From Limnohabitans sp. Jir72 (GTDB lineage Bacteria; Pseudomonadota; Gammaproteobacteria; Burkholderiales; Burkholderiaceae_C), in assembly GCF_003063575.1 (NCBI RefSeq), contig NZ_NESC01000009.1, forward strand, positions 1 to 64,000: 64,000 nucleotides of DNA, read 5' to 3'. Positions 27,706 through 36,286 of this stretch are shown one piece after another. The number at the start of each line of letters is the position of its first letter. Position 1 is the stretch's first letter. The notes below the pieces were generated by a model. The model was not told the DNA's origin. It searched no databases and worked only from the letters and a program-made list of their open reading frames with translations. The translations under genes were made by a program, and so were the position numbers.

Positions 27706-28067
27706 GCCGGTCCGTTTGGGTGCCCGACCGGCAAGACATCATCTGGATCAATTTCAATCCGCAGGTGGGCCGCGAGATGCGTGACATGCACCCCATGCTG
27801 GTCCTGTCACCCAAGGCTTTCAACGACAGGACATCGTTGGTCATCGGCTTTCCCATGTCCACGGCAGCTTACAACGCCACCAACCCGTTTGCGATTGACA
27901 ACAGCAAATCGGCCAAGCAAGCGAGCTACATCATTTGCAACCAGCCCAAGAGCTTTGACTGGCGACAACGTGGTGCGACACCTCACCCATGGAAGCGGGT
28001 CAGTGACGCCATTTTTCAATCCGCTCGTCTTGAGCTCAACGACATCATCGAGTTGGTTTCCCCATGA
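27702..28067 (+). CDS. mazF: MazF/PemK-type mRNA interferase toxin
   Basis: A 121-residue protein starting at [23 protein letters not shown] matches the beta1-beta2 loop of MazF toxins (usually GDIVWVDFDP-x-x-G-x-E), and [20 protein letters not shown] the next strands. Loss of the antitoxin would release cleavage of mRNA at short motifs. Its stop overlaps the ruvB start by 4 bp (ATGA), so the toxin and RuvB are translationally coupled. The pair looks intact, with no frameshift. Confidence 0.93.
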   Translation: MSRSVWVPDRQDIIWINFNPQVGREMRDMHPMLVLSPKAFNDRTSLVIGFPMSTAAYNATNPFAIDNSKSAKQASYIICNQPKSFDWRQRGATPHPWKRVSDAIFQSARLELNDIIELVSP

Positions 28068-29116
28068 GCATCCGCACCGACGACTTTTTGCCCGAACCCG
28101 TGCCCCGAGTCATCTCGGCCGCCCCCGTGTCGCACCAAGAGGAAGCCATTGAGCGCGCCTTGCGCCCCAAACTGCTCGACGAGTACGTGGGTCAGGTCAA
28201 GGTGCGAGAGCAGCTGGAGATCTTCATCAGCGCGGCCAAGATGCGCGAGGAGCCGCTGGACCATGTGCTGCTGTTTGGCCCGCCCGGTTTGGGCAAGACC
28301 ACGCTGAGTCACATCATTGCCGCCGAGTTGGGCGTGAACCTGCGCCAAACCAGTGGCCCGGTGCTCGAAAAGCCCAAGGACCTGGCGGCGCTGCTGACCA
28401 ATTTGGAGCGAAACGATGTGCTCTTCATCGACGAGATCCACCGCCTCTCGCCTGTGGTCGAGGAAATCTTGTACCCCGCGCTGGAGGACTACCAGATCGA
28501 CATCATGATCGGCGAAGGCCCAGCGGCGCGCAGCATCAAGCTCGATTTGCAGCCCTTCACCCTGGTGGGCGCGACCACCCGCGCCGGCATGCTCACCAAC
28601 CCGCTGCGCGACCGCTTTGGCATTGTGTCGCGGCTGGAGTTCTACACCCCCGAAGAGTTGACCCGCATCGTGACCCGCAGCGCTGGGCTGCTCAAAGCGC
28701 CGATCGACGCCGAAGGCTCGTTTGAAATCGCCCGACGCTCACGCGGCACGCCGCGCATTGCCAACCGCTTGCTGCGCCGGGTGCGCGACTATGCCGACGT
28801 CAAAGGCGACGGCACCATCCACAAGGCCATCGCCCAAAAAGCCCTGGTCATGCTGGACGTGGACCCCGAAGGCTTTGATTTGATGGACCGCAAACTGCTG
28901 GAAGCGGTGATCCACCGTTTTGACGGCGGCCCAGTGGGCTTGGACAACATCGCCGCCAGCATCGGCGAAGAGCGTGACACCATCGAGGACGTGATCGAGC
29001 CGTATTTGATCCAGCAAGGTTATTTGCAGCGCACCCCGCGTGGGCGCATCGCCACGCTGGCGGCCTTCAAGCATCTGGGCGTGACACCGCCCAAATCGTT
29101 TGGCGAACGGATGTAA
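28064..29116 (+). CDS. ruvB: Holliday junction branch migration ATPase RuvB
   Basis: A 350-residue AAA+ motor that drives branch migration with RuvA. Walker [14 protein letters not shown], Walker [16 protein letters not shown], sensor [18 protein letters not shown], arginine-finger area and the winged-helix C-terminus ([20 protein letters not shown]) are all present. The N-terminus has a family-typical [13 protein letters not shown]. Translation starts inside the mazF stop. A REP-like repeat group lies downstream. Confidence 0.98.
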   Translation: MSIRTDDFLPEPVPRVISAAPVSHQEEAIERALRPKLLDEYVGQVKVREQLEIFISAAKMREEPLDHVLLFGPPGLGKTTLSHIIAAELGVNLRQTSGPVLEKPKDLAALLTNLERNDVLFIDEIHRLSPVVEEILYPALEDYQIDIMIGEGPAARSIKLDLQPFTLVGATTRAGMLTNPLRDRFGIVSRLEFYTPEELTRIVTRSAGLLKAPIDAEGSFEIARRSRGTPRIANRLLRRVRDYADVKGDGTIHKAIAQKALVMLDVDPEGFDLMDRKLLEAVIHRFDGGPVGLDNIAASIGEERDTIEDVIEPYLIQQGYLQRTPRGRIATLAAFKHLGVTPPKSFGERM

Positions 29117-29188
29117 AGTCAAAAACCACTTGCCTTTGCGGGCGCTGATCGATCCGAGCTGTCGACAAGCGATGCCAAGTTGCTTTTC

Positions 29189-29314
29189 GCAGGAGCCCAC
29201 CCCGTGGGCGATTGCCTGCATACAGCCACCCCACGCCATCGCCCAAAGGGTTGGGCTCCTACAGAATCTGACATCACGCAAGTGGCCCCTTGTAAGAGCT
29301 CACCCCTGTGAGCG
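29189..29314. repeat. REP-like palindromic repeats after ruvB
   Basis: One half-unit GCAGGAGCCCACCCCGTGGG (29189 onward), one inverted half CATCGCCCAAAGGGTTGGGC with CTCCTAC, and a third degenerate half TGTAAGAGCTCACCCCTGTG. This is the same family as at 6372. No gene is seen in the gap from 29117 to 29370. Confidence 0.8.
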
Positions 29315-29370
29315 TGTGCGCTGACGAACGGGGGCTGACTCGCCCGCTGGGGCGGTCTCCCACTGAGGCT

Positions 29371-30015
29371 TCAGGCTGTCGCCTCGTCCTTGCCCAGCGC
29401 ATCCAGGTGCGAGGTGTCGCCCCAGCCGACCAATGACAAGCCTTGCGGTGTCCACAGCAGCCGGTTGACGGCGGTGTTGGTCAGCTGCCAGGTACGCGGT
29501 GCCTGCAGGTCCAGTCGGGTCGCTGCGCGGTAGAGGATGTCCATCACGCCGCCGTGCGCGACCATCACGATTTGCTGGCCGGGGTGGCGTGCGGCCAATT
29601 CGTCTACGGTGTTCAAAATGCGTTCGCGCAGCACGATCAAGGACTCGCCACCGTCCGGTGGCACCCACTCGGGGGTGCGTTTGCGCCAGTGCCAGGCTTC
29701 GCCCGGCAACTCGGCCTCGATCTCGGCAAAAGTGCGGCCCTGAAAAGCGCCAAAGTGCCGTTCGCGCAAGCCGGGGTGTGCCGTGACCGATTGGCCCACG
29801 GCTTGGGCAATCGCGCTGGCGGTGGTGTGGGCGCGCGACAGGTCGCTGGCATACACCGCGTCGATGGCATCGCGCTGTACCAGAGTTTGGGCCAGGTGCG
29901 CGGCTTGCTGCAAACCCACCTCGTTGAGCGGAATGTCCAGATGCCCCTGGAGGCGGGTGTCCACGTTCCAGGCGGTTTCTCCGTGCCGAATGGCCAGAAT
30001 GCGGGTGGCGTCCAT
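29371..30015 (-). CDS. Histidine phosphatase family protein (phosphoglycerate-mutase-like)
   Basis: A 214-residue protein with the catalytic RHG motif at the start (ILAIRHGETAWN), the second-site LRERHFGAFQGR and the late histidine in VMVAHGGVMDILYRA. The branch includes GpmB and CobC-like phosphatases. The substrate cannot be read from sequence. It is last in a minus-strand group after a DUF4136-type lipoprotein gene. Confidence 0.9.
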   Translation of the reverse strand: MDATRILAIRHGETAWNVDTRLQGHLDIPLNEVGLQQAAHLAQTLVQRDAIDAVYASDLSRAHTTASAIAQAVGQSVTAHPGLRERHFGAFQGRTFAEIEAELPGEAWHWRKRTPEWVPPDGGESLIVLRERILNTVDELAARHPGQQIVMVAHGGVMDILYRAATRLDLQAPRTWQLTNTAVNRLLWTPQGLSLVGWGDTSHLDALGKDEATA

Positions 30016-30036
30016 GCGAGGCAGTGTCCAGAAAAT

Positions 30037-30684
30037 TCAGCGGGGGATTTCGATGTTCACCCGGCGCAGACCGGCTGGCGGGTTCGGAAAGTTGGCCATG
30101 GCGGCCTGGAACAGCGTGGCAAACAGCTGCGCGCTGTCGTTCCAGGGGCCATCGTGCGTGGCGCGGGTTTCATAGACCACTTGGCTGGATCTCAAGTCGC
30201 GCATGATCAGGCTGACTTCGCGGCGATATTGTGTCGGGGGCGGAAAGCGCATGCCCATGCCCAGACCCACGTTGGGCCCGATGCCGCGCCCCATGGAAAT
30301 GCTGCCGTAAAAAGGCGACCAGGCACCCGGTGGCAAAGGACGGCCCCAAGGATCGGCCAGGTATTGCGTGCCCGCAAAGCCCACCAACACGCTGAGCTGG
30401 GCATTCGCATCGTCACGCACCAAACCCACCGCCGTCATGGCCGCTTGTGCTTGTTGTTCGGCCAGGCCTGCTTCGGGGTTGTTGGCCTGCGAGGGCAGGC
30501 GCTCAAAGCGGTATGTGGCCCCTTGCAAGCTCATGCCTGCAGGTGCGGCGGCCACCGACACCACATCGCTGTCGATCAGACGCACAGTGGCGCAGCCCGA
30601 CAACAGCGCCATGGCCAGAGCGGCCATGGCCAAAGAAATCCGCCAAGTGAATGGGCGATCAAACGGCTGAGTTGGTTGGCGCAT
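30037..30684 (-). CDS. Lipoprotein, DUF4136-like
   Basis: A 215-residue protein with a type II signal (MALLSGCATVRLIDSDVVSV), the Cys in LSGC being the lipidation site. The mature part has the layout of DUF4136 outer-envelope lipoproteins: YRFERLPSQANNPEAG, a variable Gly/Pro-rich loop (PLPPGAWSPFYGSISMGRGI) and VSLIMRDLRSSQVVYETRA near the C-terminus. The function is unknown. The assignment to the family is from memory of the pattern. Confidence 0.8.
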   Translation of the reverse strand: MRQPTQPFDRPFTWRISLAMAALAMALLSGCATVRLIDSDVVSVAAAPAGMSLQGATYRFERLPSQANNPEAGLAEQQAQAAMTAVGLVRDDANAQLSVLVGFAGTQYLADPWGRPLPPGAWSPFYGSISMGRGIGPNVGLGMGMRFPPPTQYRREVSLIMRDLRSSQVVYETRATHDGPWNDSAQLFATLFQAAMANFPNPPAGLRRVNIEIPR

Positions 30685-30701
30685 GACCCGTCTCCAGAGG
30701 T

Positions 30702-31640
30702 TTACATCGAGATGACCTGAATGCCCGGCAAGGACGCTTCCTTGAACTCTTCTTCGTCAAAGGCTTTGTCGCCGTCGTCCGATTCAATGCCGGTGATCTT
30801 CAAGTCTTTGAAGCCGTGCAGTTTGGCGTCCATCAAATGCGAGGGCACCACATTTTGCAAAGCCGCAAACATGTTTTCAATGCGGCCAGGGTGCTTCTTT
30901 TGCCACTCGCGCAGCATGTTGCCCACCTGCAGGCGTTGCAGGTTTTCTTGGCTGCCACACAGGGTGCACGGGATGATGGGGAACTGTCGGTGCTCTGCCC
31001 AACGGATCAGGTCGGTCTCGGCCACGTAGGCCAGCGGGCGGATGACCATGAACTCGCCGTTGTCGCTGACCAGCTTCGGGGGCATGCCTTTGAGCTTGCC
31101 GCCAAAGAACATGTTCAAAAAGAAGGTCTGCAGCATGTCGTCGCGGTGGTGGCCGAGCGCCAGCTTGTTGCACTTCAACTCCCGTGCCACGCGGTACAAA
31201 ATACCTCGGCGCAGACGCGAGCACAGGCTGCACATGGTCTTGCCTTCGGGGATCTTGTCTTTCACGATCGAATACGTGTCTTGTGTTTCGATGTGGTACT
31301 CCACACCCAGCTCTTTGAGGTAGGCAGGCAGGATGTGATCGGGAAAGCCGGGTTGCTTTTGGTCGAGGTTGACCGCGACCAACTCAAAGTCCACCGGAGC
31401 ACGGGCCTTCATCTTGAGCAAGATGTCCAACATGCCGTAGCTGTCTTTGCCACCCGACATGCAGACCATGATGCGGTCGCCCGCTTCGATCAGGTTGAAG
31501 TCACTGATCGCCTGGCCCATTTGGCGGCACAGGCGTTTTTCGAGCTTGTGGGTTTCGCGTTCGATCTTGATGGCTTTGGCCGCTGCTGCATTGGCTTCGG
31601 CCTCAGCGTCCACCCAGGTGTTTTCAGTTGTTGTGTTCAT
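30702..31640 (-). CDS. ttcA: tRNA 2-thiocytidine(32) synthetase TtcA
   Basis: Thiolates cytidine 32 of certain tRNAs using a [4Fe-4S] cluster. The 312 residues contain the PP-loop [16 protein letters not shown], the cluster cysteines [13 protein letters not shown] and the [18 protein letters not shown] motif. A third Cys pair appears in [13 protein letters not shown]. The start is taken at ATG 31640, two bases after the folB stop; a GTG at 31649 is possible. It is the last gene of a folM-folB-folB-ttcA cluster with overlaps. Confidence 0.96.
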   Translation of the reverse strand: MNTTTENTWVDAEAEANAAAAKAIKIERETHKLEKRLCRQMGQAISDFNLIEAGDRIMVCMSGGKDSYGMLDILLKMKARAPVDFELVAVNLDQKQPGFPDHILPAYLKELGVEYHIETQDTYSIVKDKIPEGKTMCSLCSRLRRGILYRVARELKCNKLALGHHRDDMLQTFFLNMFFGGKLKGMPPKLVSDNGEFMVIRPLAYVAETDLIRWAEHRQFPIIPCTLCGSQENLQRLQVGNMLREWQKKHPGRIENMFAALQNVVPSHLMDAKLHGFKDLKITGIESDDGDKAFDEEEFKEASLPGIQVISM

Positions 31641-31642
31641 GT

Positions 31643-32014
31643 TCACCACTGTCCGGTTTCCATGCGAATGGCCACTTCGCAGTCTTCAAAAATTTCAAGT
31701 TTGGCAATCTTGACGCGCACGCCCAACACGCCGGGCAATTGCATCAGGCGGTTCGACACTTTGCCGATCAGCGTTTCCAGCAGGTTGATGTGCTCGGCGG
31801 TGCATTCGTCGATGATGATTTTGCGCACCTTGCGGTAGTCCAGCACATGGTGGATGTCGTCGTCGCTGGGCAGCAGGGGCTGCGTGCCCAGGTTCAGCTC
31901 GGCATCGACCTGGATCGGCTGCGGGTCTGTTTTTTCGTGTTCCAGAATGCCCAGATTCGCGTCAAAGCGCAAACCGGTCAGCTCCAAAGTTTGGTGTCCT
32001 GCGGGTGTTTTCAT
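31643..32014 (-). CDS. folB: Dihydroneopterin aldolase family protein (first copy)
   Basis: A 123-residue member of the FolB/FolX tunnel fold. It has [19 protein letters not shown], the GIxxxE-type substrate region, [18 protein letters not shown] strands ([13 protein letters not shown]), [12 protein letters not shown] and [14 protein letters not shown]. It acts on dihydroneopterin in folate synthesis or on a related pterin. It overlaps the second copy by 4 bp. Confidence 0.88.
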   Translation of the reverse strand: MKTPAGHQTLELTGLRFDANLGILEHEKTDPQPIQVDAELNLGTQPLLPSDDDIHHVLDYRKVRKIIIDECTAEHINLLETLIGKVSNRLMQLPGVLGVRVKIAKLEIFEDCEVAIRMETGQW

Positions 32015-32406
32015 GGCGCGGATTTGATTTGGAAAATTTCAACCCCGACGGCTTCGCAGTCCGGGTACACATCGGGTTTGCAGCTGGACAGGCGCACCGC
32101 CTGCACCTGCGGGTGCGCGACCAGCTCGCGCATCAGATCGTCGCACAAAGTCTCTTGCAACACGATGTGGCCCTGGGCCACCCGGCGCGCAATCACCTCG
32201 CGGATGAAGTCGTAGTCCACCACCTCGGCCAAATCGTCTTGCGCAGGGGTGGACGCGCTGTAGGGCACGAACAGCTCGACGTTGAAGACGATGCGCTGGG
32301 GCCCGAGCTTTTCAAAATCGTGTGCGCCGATGCGCACGTCCACCGTGTGGTTGCGCAAAAACAGGCGGCGGCAGTTCAGCGCCAAATCGGTCATCAGCGC
32401 GCTCAT
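32011..32406 (-). CDS. Dihydroneopterin aldolase family protein (second copy)
   Basis: A 131-residue paralogue of the neighbouring FolB: RNHTVDVRIGAHDFEKLGPQ, RIVFNVELFVPYS, VVDYDFIREVIARR and VLQETLCDDLMRELVAHP line up with the same blocks. It contains more cysteines than the first copy. One copy may be the aldolase and the other an epimerase (FolX-like) or a tetrahydromonapterin-pathway enzyme, since a FolM-like reductase is next door. The 4-bp overlaps on both sides indicate one transcript. Confidence 0.82.
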   Translation of the reverse strand: MSALMTDLALNCRRLFLRNHTVDVRIGAHDFEKLGPQRIVFNVELFVPYSASTPAQDDLAEVVDYDFIREVIARRVAQGHIVLQETLCDDLMRELVAHPQVQAVRLSSCKPDVYPDCEAVGVEIFQIKSAP

Positions 32407-33176
32407 GCAGGGTCTTTCGGTTCACCCAAAAACATCACGTCGCGCGCCAAAGGCACCAGGTGTTGGCCGTTGTCCACACACACCGTGGTGCCGGTGATGC
32501 AGGGGTTTTGCGCCAGAAAAACGCAAGTGGCCGCCACCTGCGCCGGGTCGATCGGTTCGCGCAGCAGGTTCACGCGGCTGTTGCGGTCAAAGTTCTCTTG
32601 GGTTTGTGGGCCGCTCAAAAACATCAGGCCCGGAGCCACGCCGCACACGCGCAAAGGGGCCAGGGCTTGCGCCTGCAAGGAGACGGCACGTTCCAGCGCC
32701 AGTTTCGAGACGGTGTACGAGAAATAGTCCGGGTTCAGGTTGAACACCTTCTGGTCCAGGATGTGGACCACGCTGCGCTGGCCGGGCGTGGCCTTGGGCG
32801 CGGCTTGCCTGGCCATCAGCGAGGCCAGCAGCATGGGGGCGATCAAGTTCACTTCGAGTTGTTGGCGCGCGCCGGGCAAGTCCATGTCGGTGCCTTCATC
32901 GGGCTCGAACAAAGACGCGTTGTTCACCAAGCAATCCAGCGGCCCGGTGGTTTGCGTGATGTGGGCCACCATGCGCTCGACCTCAAAGCTTTTCGCCAAA
33001 TCGGCTTGCACGCATTCAATGTGGCCCCCTGCGGCCCGCAACTCAGCCTGCAGTGCCTTGGCCGCATCGGCCGAGCGTTGGTAATGGCACCACACGCGCC
33101 AGCCCGCCGCCGCAAATTGGCGAACGATCTCGGCGCCCAGGCGGTGAGCGCCACCGGTGACCAGAACTTGTTTCAT
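32403..33176 (-). CDS. folM: Short-chain dehydrogenase, FolM/pteridine reductase-like
   Basis: A 257-residue SDR. The cofactor motif is VLVTGGAHRLGAEIVRQFA, with an Arg after the Gly-rich turn as in NADPH users. NNAS is at LVNNASLFEP, and the catalytic pair is in FSYTVSKLALERA (YxxxK). The context with two folB genes fits reduction of dihydromonapterin/dihydrobiopterin. The start at 33176 (MKQVLVTGG) is preferred over the longer frame to 33209. It is divergent from midA. Confidence 0.85.
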   Translation of the reverse strand: MKQVLVTGGAHRLGAEIVRQFAAAGWRVWCHYQRSADAAKALQAELRAAGGHIECVQADLAKSFEVERMVAHITQTTGPLDCLVNNASLFEPDEGTDMDLPGARQQLEVNLIAPMLLASLMARQAAPKATPGQRSVVHILDQKVFNLNPDYFSYTVSKLALERAVSLQAQALAPLRVCGVAPGLMFLSGPQTQENFDRNSRVNLLREPIDPAQVAATCVFLAQNPCITGTTVCVDNGQHLVPLARDVMFLGEPKDPA

Positions 33177-33249
33177 GAATGAAGTGAATGGATGCGGTGG
33201 ATTTGTCACCCCGGACGTGGGTTCGGGGTCCCTGCTTGCGCCAACATGG

Positions 33250-33270
33250 ATGCAGGATCAAATCCTGCAT
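33250..33270. repeat. Short palindrome between folM and midA
   Basis: ATGCAGGAT and ATCCTGCAT separated by CAA. It sits in a stretch (TCACCCCGGACGTGGGTTCG) that resembles common dispersed proteobacterial repeats. Its role is unknown. Confidence 0.5.
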
Positions 33271-33309
33271 GACAGCGGGTCAAGCAAACCGCCAATTATC
33301 GGGCAAGCC

Positions 33310-34482
33310 ATGAATTCGGACTTGGCACCCCGTCAACCCCCGTACACCTTCGGCGACAATCACCGCGTGACCACGCAGCATCCCCATCATTCTTCCGAAT
33401 TGACCCGCCTCATTCACCAAGCCATCGCGCAAGCGGGCGGCTGGATCGGCTTTGACCGCTTCATGGCCATGGCCCTGTACGAGCCGGGTCTGGGCTATTA
33501 CACCAACGACCTGCAAAAGTTCGGTGCCATGCCGTCTTCGGGCAGCGATTTCGTGACCGCGCCCGGTTTGTCGCCGATGTTTGGATCCACCCTGGCGGTG
33601 CAGGTGCGCCAAGCCTTGCAAGCCACAGGCACGCAGGAGGTCTGGGAATTTGGCGCTGGCACCGGCGCCTTGGCCCTGCAGTTGCTGGACAGCTTGGGCG
33701 ACGCGGTGGCGCGTTACACCATCATCGACTTGTCGGGCACCTTGCGCGCCCGGCAGGCGCAGACCTTGGCGGCGCACGCCCACAAAGTGCGCTGGCTCGA
33801 CGCCTGGCCCGAGGTGATTGAAGGCGTGGTGGTGGGCAACGAAGTGCTCGACGCCATGCCGGTACAGCTTTTGCAGCGCACAGGTGGCGTTTGGCACGAG
33901 CGCGGTGTGGTCAGCGCAGGCGAGGGTGAGGGCCGGACCTTGGCTTGGCAAGACCGCCCGACCGACTTGCGCCCACCGATGGCCATCGAGGGCGAGCACG
34001 ACTACCTGACCGAAATCCACCCGCAAGCTGAAGCCTTCATCGCCAGCCTGGCCGAGCGCTTGCAGGCCGGCCGTGGCGGCGCGGCGTTTTTTCTGGATTA
34101 CGGTTTCCCTGAGGGCGAATACTTCCACCCCCAACGCCACATGGGCACTGTCATGTGTCACCAGCTGCACCAGGCCGATGCCGATCCGCTGGTGGCGGTG
34201 GGTCAAAAAGACATCACGTCCCACGTCAACTTCACCGGTGTGGCGCTGGCCGCTCAAAACGCGGGCTTGCATGTGCTCGGCTACACCAGCCAAGCTTGGT
34301 TTTTATTGAACCTGGGTCTTGCCGAGCGCATGGCCGAGGCTTCTTTGGCCGAGCGCAGCCAGGCCCAGCGACTGGTCAACGAGCACGAGATGGGCGAGCT
34401 GTTCAAGGTGATCGGCTTGGCCACCTCGGCCGATTGGGCCGCACAAGGGTTTGACCGGGGTGACCGGTCGCACCGGCTCTGA
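33310..34482 (+). CDS. MidA/NDUFAF7-like SAM-dependent methyltransferase (DUF185)
   Basis: A 390-residue protein. GWIGFDRFMAMALYEPGLGY, the SSGSDFVTAPGLSPMFG block, the SAM motif VWEFGAGTGALALQLLD, and VVGNEVLDAMPVQLL are hallmarks of the family, whose eukaryotic member methylates an arginine of a complex I subunit. The start is placed at ATG 33310; a GTG at 33367 is an alternative, and the frame upstream of 33310 is not convincing. A small membrane protein gene follows after 18 bp. Confidence 0.9.
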   Translation: MNSDLAPRQPPYTFGDNHRVTTQHPHHSSELTRLIHQAIAQAGGWIGFDRFMAMALYEPGLGYYTNDLQKFGAMPSSGSDFVTAPGLSPMFGSTLAVQVRQALQATGTQEVWEFGAGTGALALQLLDSLGDAVARYTIIDLSGTLRARQAQTLAAHAHKVRWLDAWPEVIEGVVVGNEVLDAMPVQLLQRTGGVWHERGVVSAGEGEGRTLAWQDRPTDLRPPMAIEGEHDYLTEIHPQAEAFIASLAERLQAGRGGAAFFLDYGFPEGEYFHPQRHMGTVMCHQLHQADADPLVAVGQKDITSHVNFTGVALAAQNAGLHVLGYTSQAWFLLNLGLAERMAEASLAERSQAQRLVNEHEMGELFKVIGLATSADWAAQGFDRGDRSHRL

Positions 34483-34500
34483 ACCGCAACAAAGGCGCAC

Positions 34501-34695
34501 ATGTTCCGTTGGCTGATCGTCGTATTGCTGGCCCTGATCATCTTCAGTGGCCTGCAGCCTTGGCTGCAGAAGTTGGGCTTTGGCCGCCTGCCGGGCGATT
34601 TCCGCTTTCGCCTGTTCGGGCGCGAATGGTTCATCCCGATCACCAGCACCTTGCTCTTGAGCATGCTGGCCAGCGTGATCGCCAAGTGGCTGTGA
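34501..34695 (+). CDS. Small membrane protein, DUF2905 family
   Basis: A 64-residue protein with two hydrophobic segments (WLIVVLLALIIFSGLQPWL and PITSTLLLSMLASVIAKWL) flanking KLGFGRLPGDFRFRLFGREW. The GRLPGDI/F pattern between two helices is typical of DUF2905. The function is unknown. It is probably co-transcribed with midA. Confidence 0.9.
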   Translation: MFRWLIVVLLALIIFSGLQPWLQKLGFGRLPGDFRFRLFGREWFIPITSTLLLSMLASVIAKWL

Positions 34696-35064
34696 GCGGG
34701 CGCAGATAAGCGCTGCAAGCTCGAACGTGTTACAGTGCGACACGCCATTGGCGACTTATGCCCATCTAGCTCTTCGCGAGCCGATAGCGCATCCCGGCAG
34801 AGGGATGCCAGTCTTGTCCTCCACTGTGCTCATCGCCCGCCATGCTTTTACAGCTGGGCCCAGACGATTTTTTTGCTTCCTTTTGATGCACCTCTGCACG
34901 GTGCGCTGTGGTCCACTCCCAGTGGATTTATCGGAGGCGTTTTTGGCACCAGGACATGCCAAATCCCGCGCCGCGAGACCGCCCCAAAGAGGCAGGAAAA
35001 GCGGCCTGATCTCCGTTAGATAAAATCCATGTCGATTCACCATTGTTTTCACAAGTCCATTTCG
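34696..35064. other. 369-bp intergenic stretch, no convincing gene
   Basis: No protein-coding frame is credible. There are several small hairpins: GCTCTTCGCGAGC near 34770, CATCCCGGCAGAGGGATG near 34791, CTGGGCCCAG followed by a T run near 34855, and GCACCTCTGCACGGTGC near 34889. A promoter-like TAGATAAAAT lies just before 35029. A structured leader or small RNA is possible but not shown. Confidence 0.5.
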
Positions 35065-35280
35065 ATGGGCAAGTACCGAATCCAACCCTGCTCCCGCGTG
35101 CTGCCCAATGGGGCTTTTGGCGCGCAAGTGTCCGTGGCCAGTGGCCGCGGAAGCGCCAGCACCGACCGCGTGATGCGGTTTGTGCCCGAATTTGCAACGT
35201 CTGCCGCTGCCAGCCAATACGCCCTCGATGAAGGCGTGCTCTGGGTTGAGCGTCAGACCACCAAACCGATTCTGTTTTGA
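35065..35280 (+). CDS. Small conserved-looking hypothetical protein
   Basis: A 71-residue protein if started at ATG 35065 (MGKYRIQPCSRVLPNGAFGA); an ATG at 35029 would add 12 residues, but a promoter-like -10 box sits there. No membrane segment or known motif. The pattern RVLPNGAFGAQVSVASGRGS and its position 14 bp before infA suggest a real gene in that transcript. I do not recognise a function. Confidence 0.6.
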   Translation: MGKYRIQPCSRVLPNGAFGAQVSVASGRGSASTDRVMRFVPEFATSAAASQYALDEGVLWVERQTTKPILF

Positions 35281-35294
35281 GAAAGACGTTTTAA

Positions 35295-35549
35295 ATGGCT
35301 AAAGAAGAACTGATTGAACTGATGGGCGTGGTCAACGAAGTGTTGCCCGACACGCGTTTTCGCGTGACCCTGGACAACGGTCACCAGCTGATCGCTTACT
35401 CCGCAGGCAAGATGCGCAAGAACCACATCCGCATTTTGGCCGGGGACCGCGTGACCCTGGAGCTGTCGCCTTATGACCTGAGCAAAGGGCGCATCAGCTT
35501 CCGTCACTTGGCTGGTCGCGCCCCCATGGCGCCTCGCACGCCTCGTTGA
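35295..35549 (+). CDS. infA: Translation initiation factor IF-1 (second-type copy)
   Basis: An 84-residue OB-fold protein: [20 protein letters not shown], then [40 protein letters not shown] and KGRISFRHL, all IF-1 hallmarks. IF-1 occupies the A site of the 30S subunit during initiation. The usual length is 72 residues; this one has a 12-residue basic tail ending PMAPRTPR. Being outside the ribosomal-protein operons, it is probably the additional copy found in many Burkholderiales. Confidence 0.93.
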   Translation: MAKEELIELMGVVNEVLPDTRFRVTLDNGHQLIAYSAGKMRKNHIRILAGDRVTLELSPYDLSKGRISFRHLAGRAPMAPRTPR

Positions 35550-35555
35550 CCCGGG

Positions 35556-35578
35556 TGGGCAGCGTTGGCTGCCCAGTT
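35556..35578 (+). terminator. Hairpin after infA, probable weak terminator
   Basis: TGGGCAGC (35556-35563) pairs with GCTGCCCA (35568-35575) around GTTG, followed by only a short T tract (TTTC at 35577). Confidence 0.6.
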
Positions 35579-35637
35579 TCAGGCTCTTGAAGCGGTGGGC
35601 ATGGCCCCCAAGTGGGGTGTAACCACAAAGGGTTTTC

Positions 35638-36084
<447 letters not shown>

Positions 36085-36167
36085 GGAGGCGTTGGTTGGC
36101 AATGAAGGCAGCGCCCCGTTGATCCGACCTTTTGAAGCCCTGAGCCAAAGCCTTGCCGCGAACCTTG

Positions 36168-36246
36168 ATGCAGGAGCCCACCCCTGTGGGCGATGGGCGT
36201 GGCACACGCCCTTCAAAGCATCGCCCACGGGGTGGGCTCCTGCAAG
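36168..36246. repeat. REP-like palindromic pair between trxC and cca
   Basis: GCAGGAGCCCACCCCTGTGG and its inverted partner CATCGCCCACGGGGTGGGCT with CCTGC face each other around a short spacer. A fragment with GGCGCCGACCTAC (about 36278), related to the palindrome at 8221, follows. Confidence 0.85.
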
Positions 36247-36286
36247 GGAACAATGGCGCCAGCCATGTCGACCTGAAGGCGCCGAC

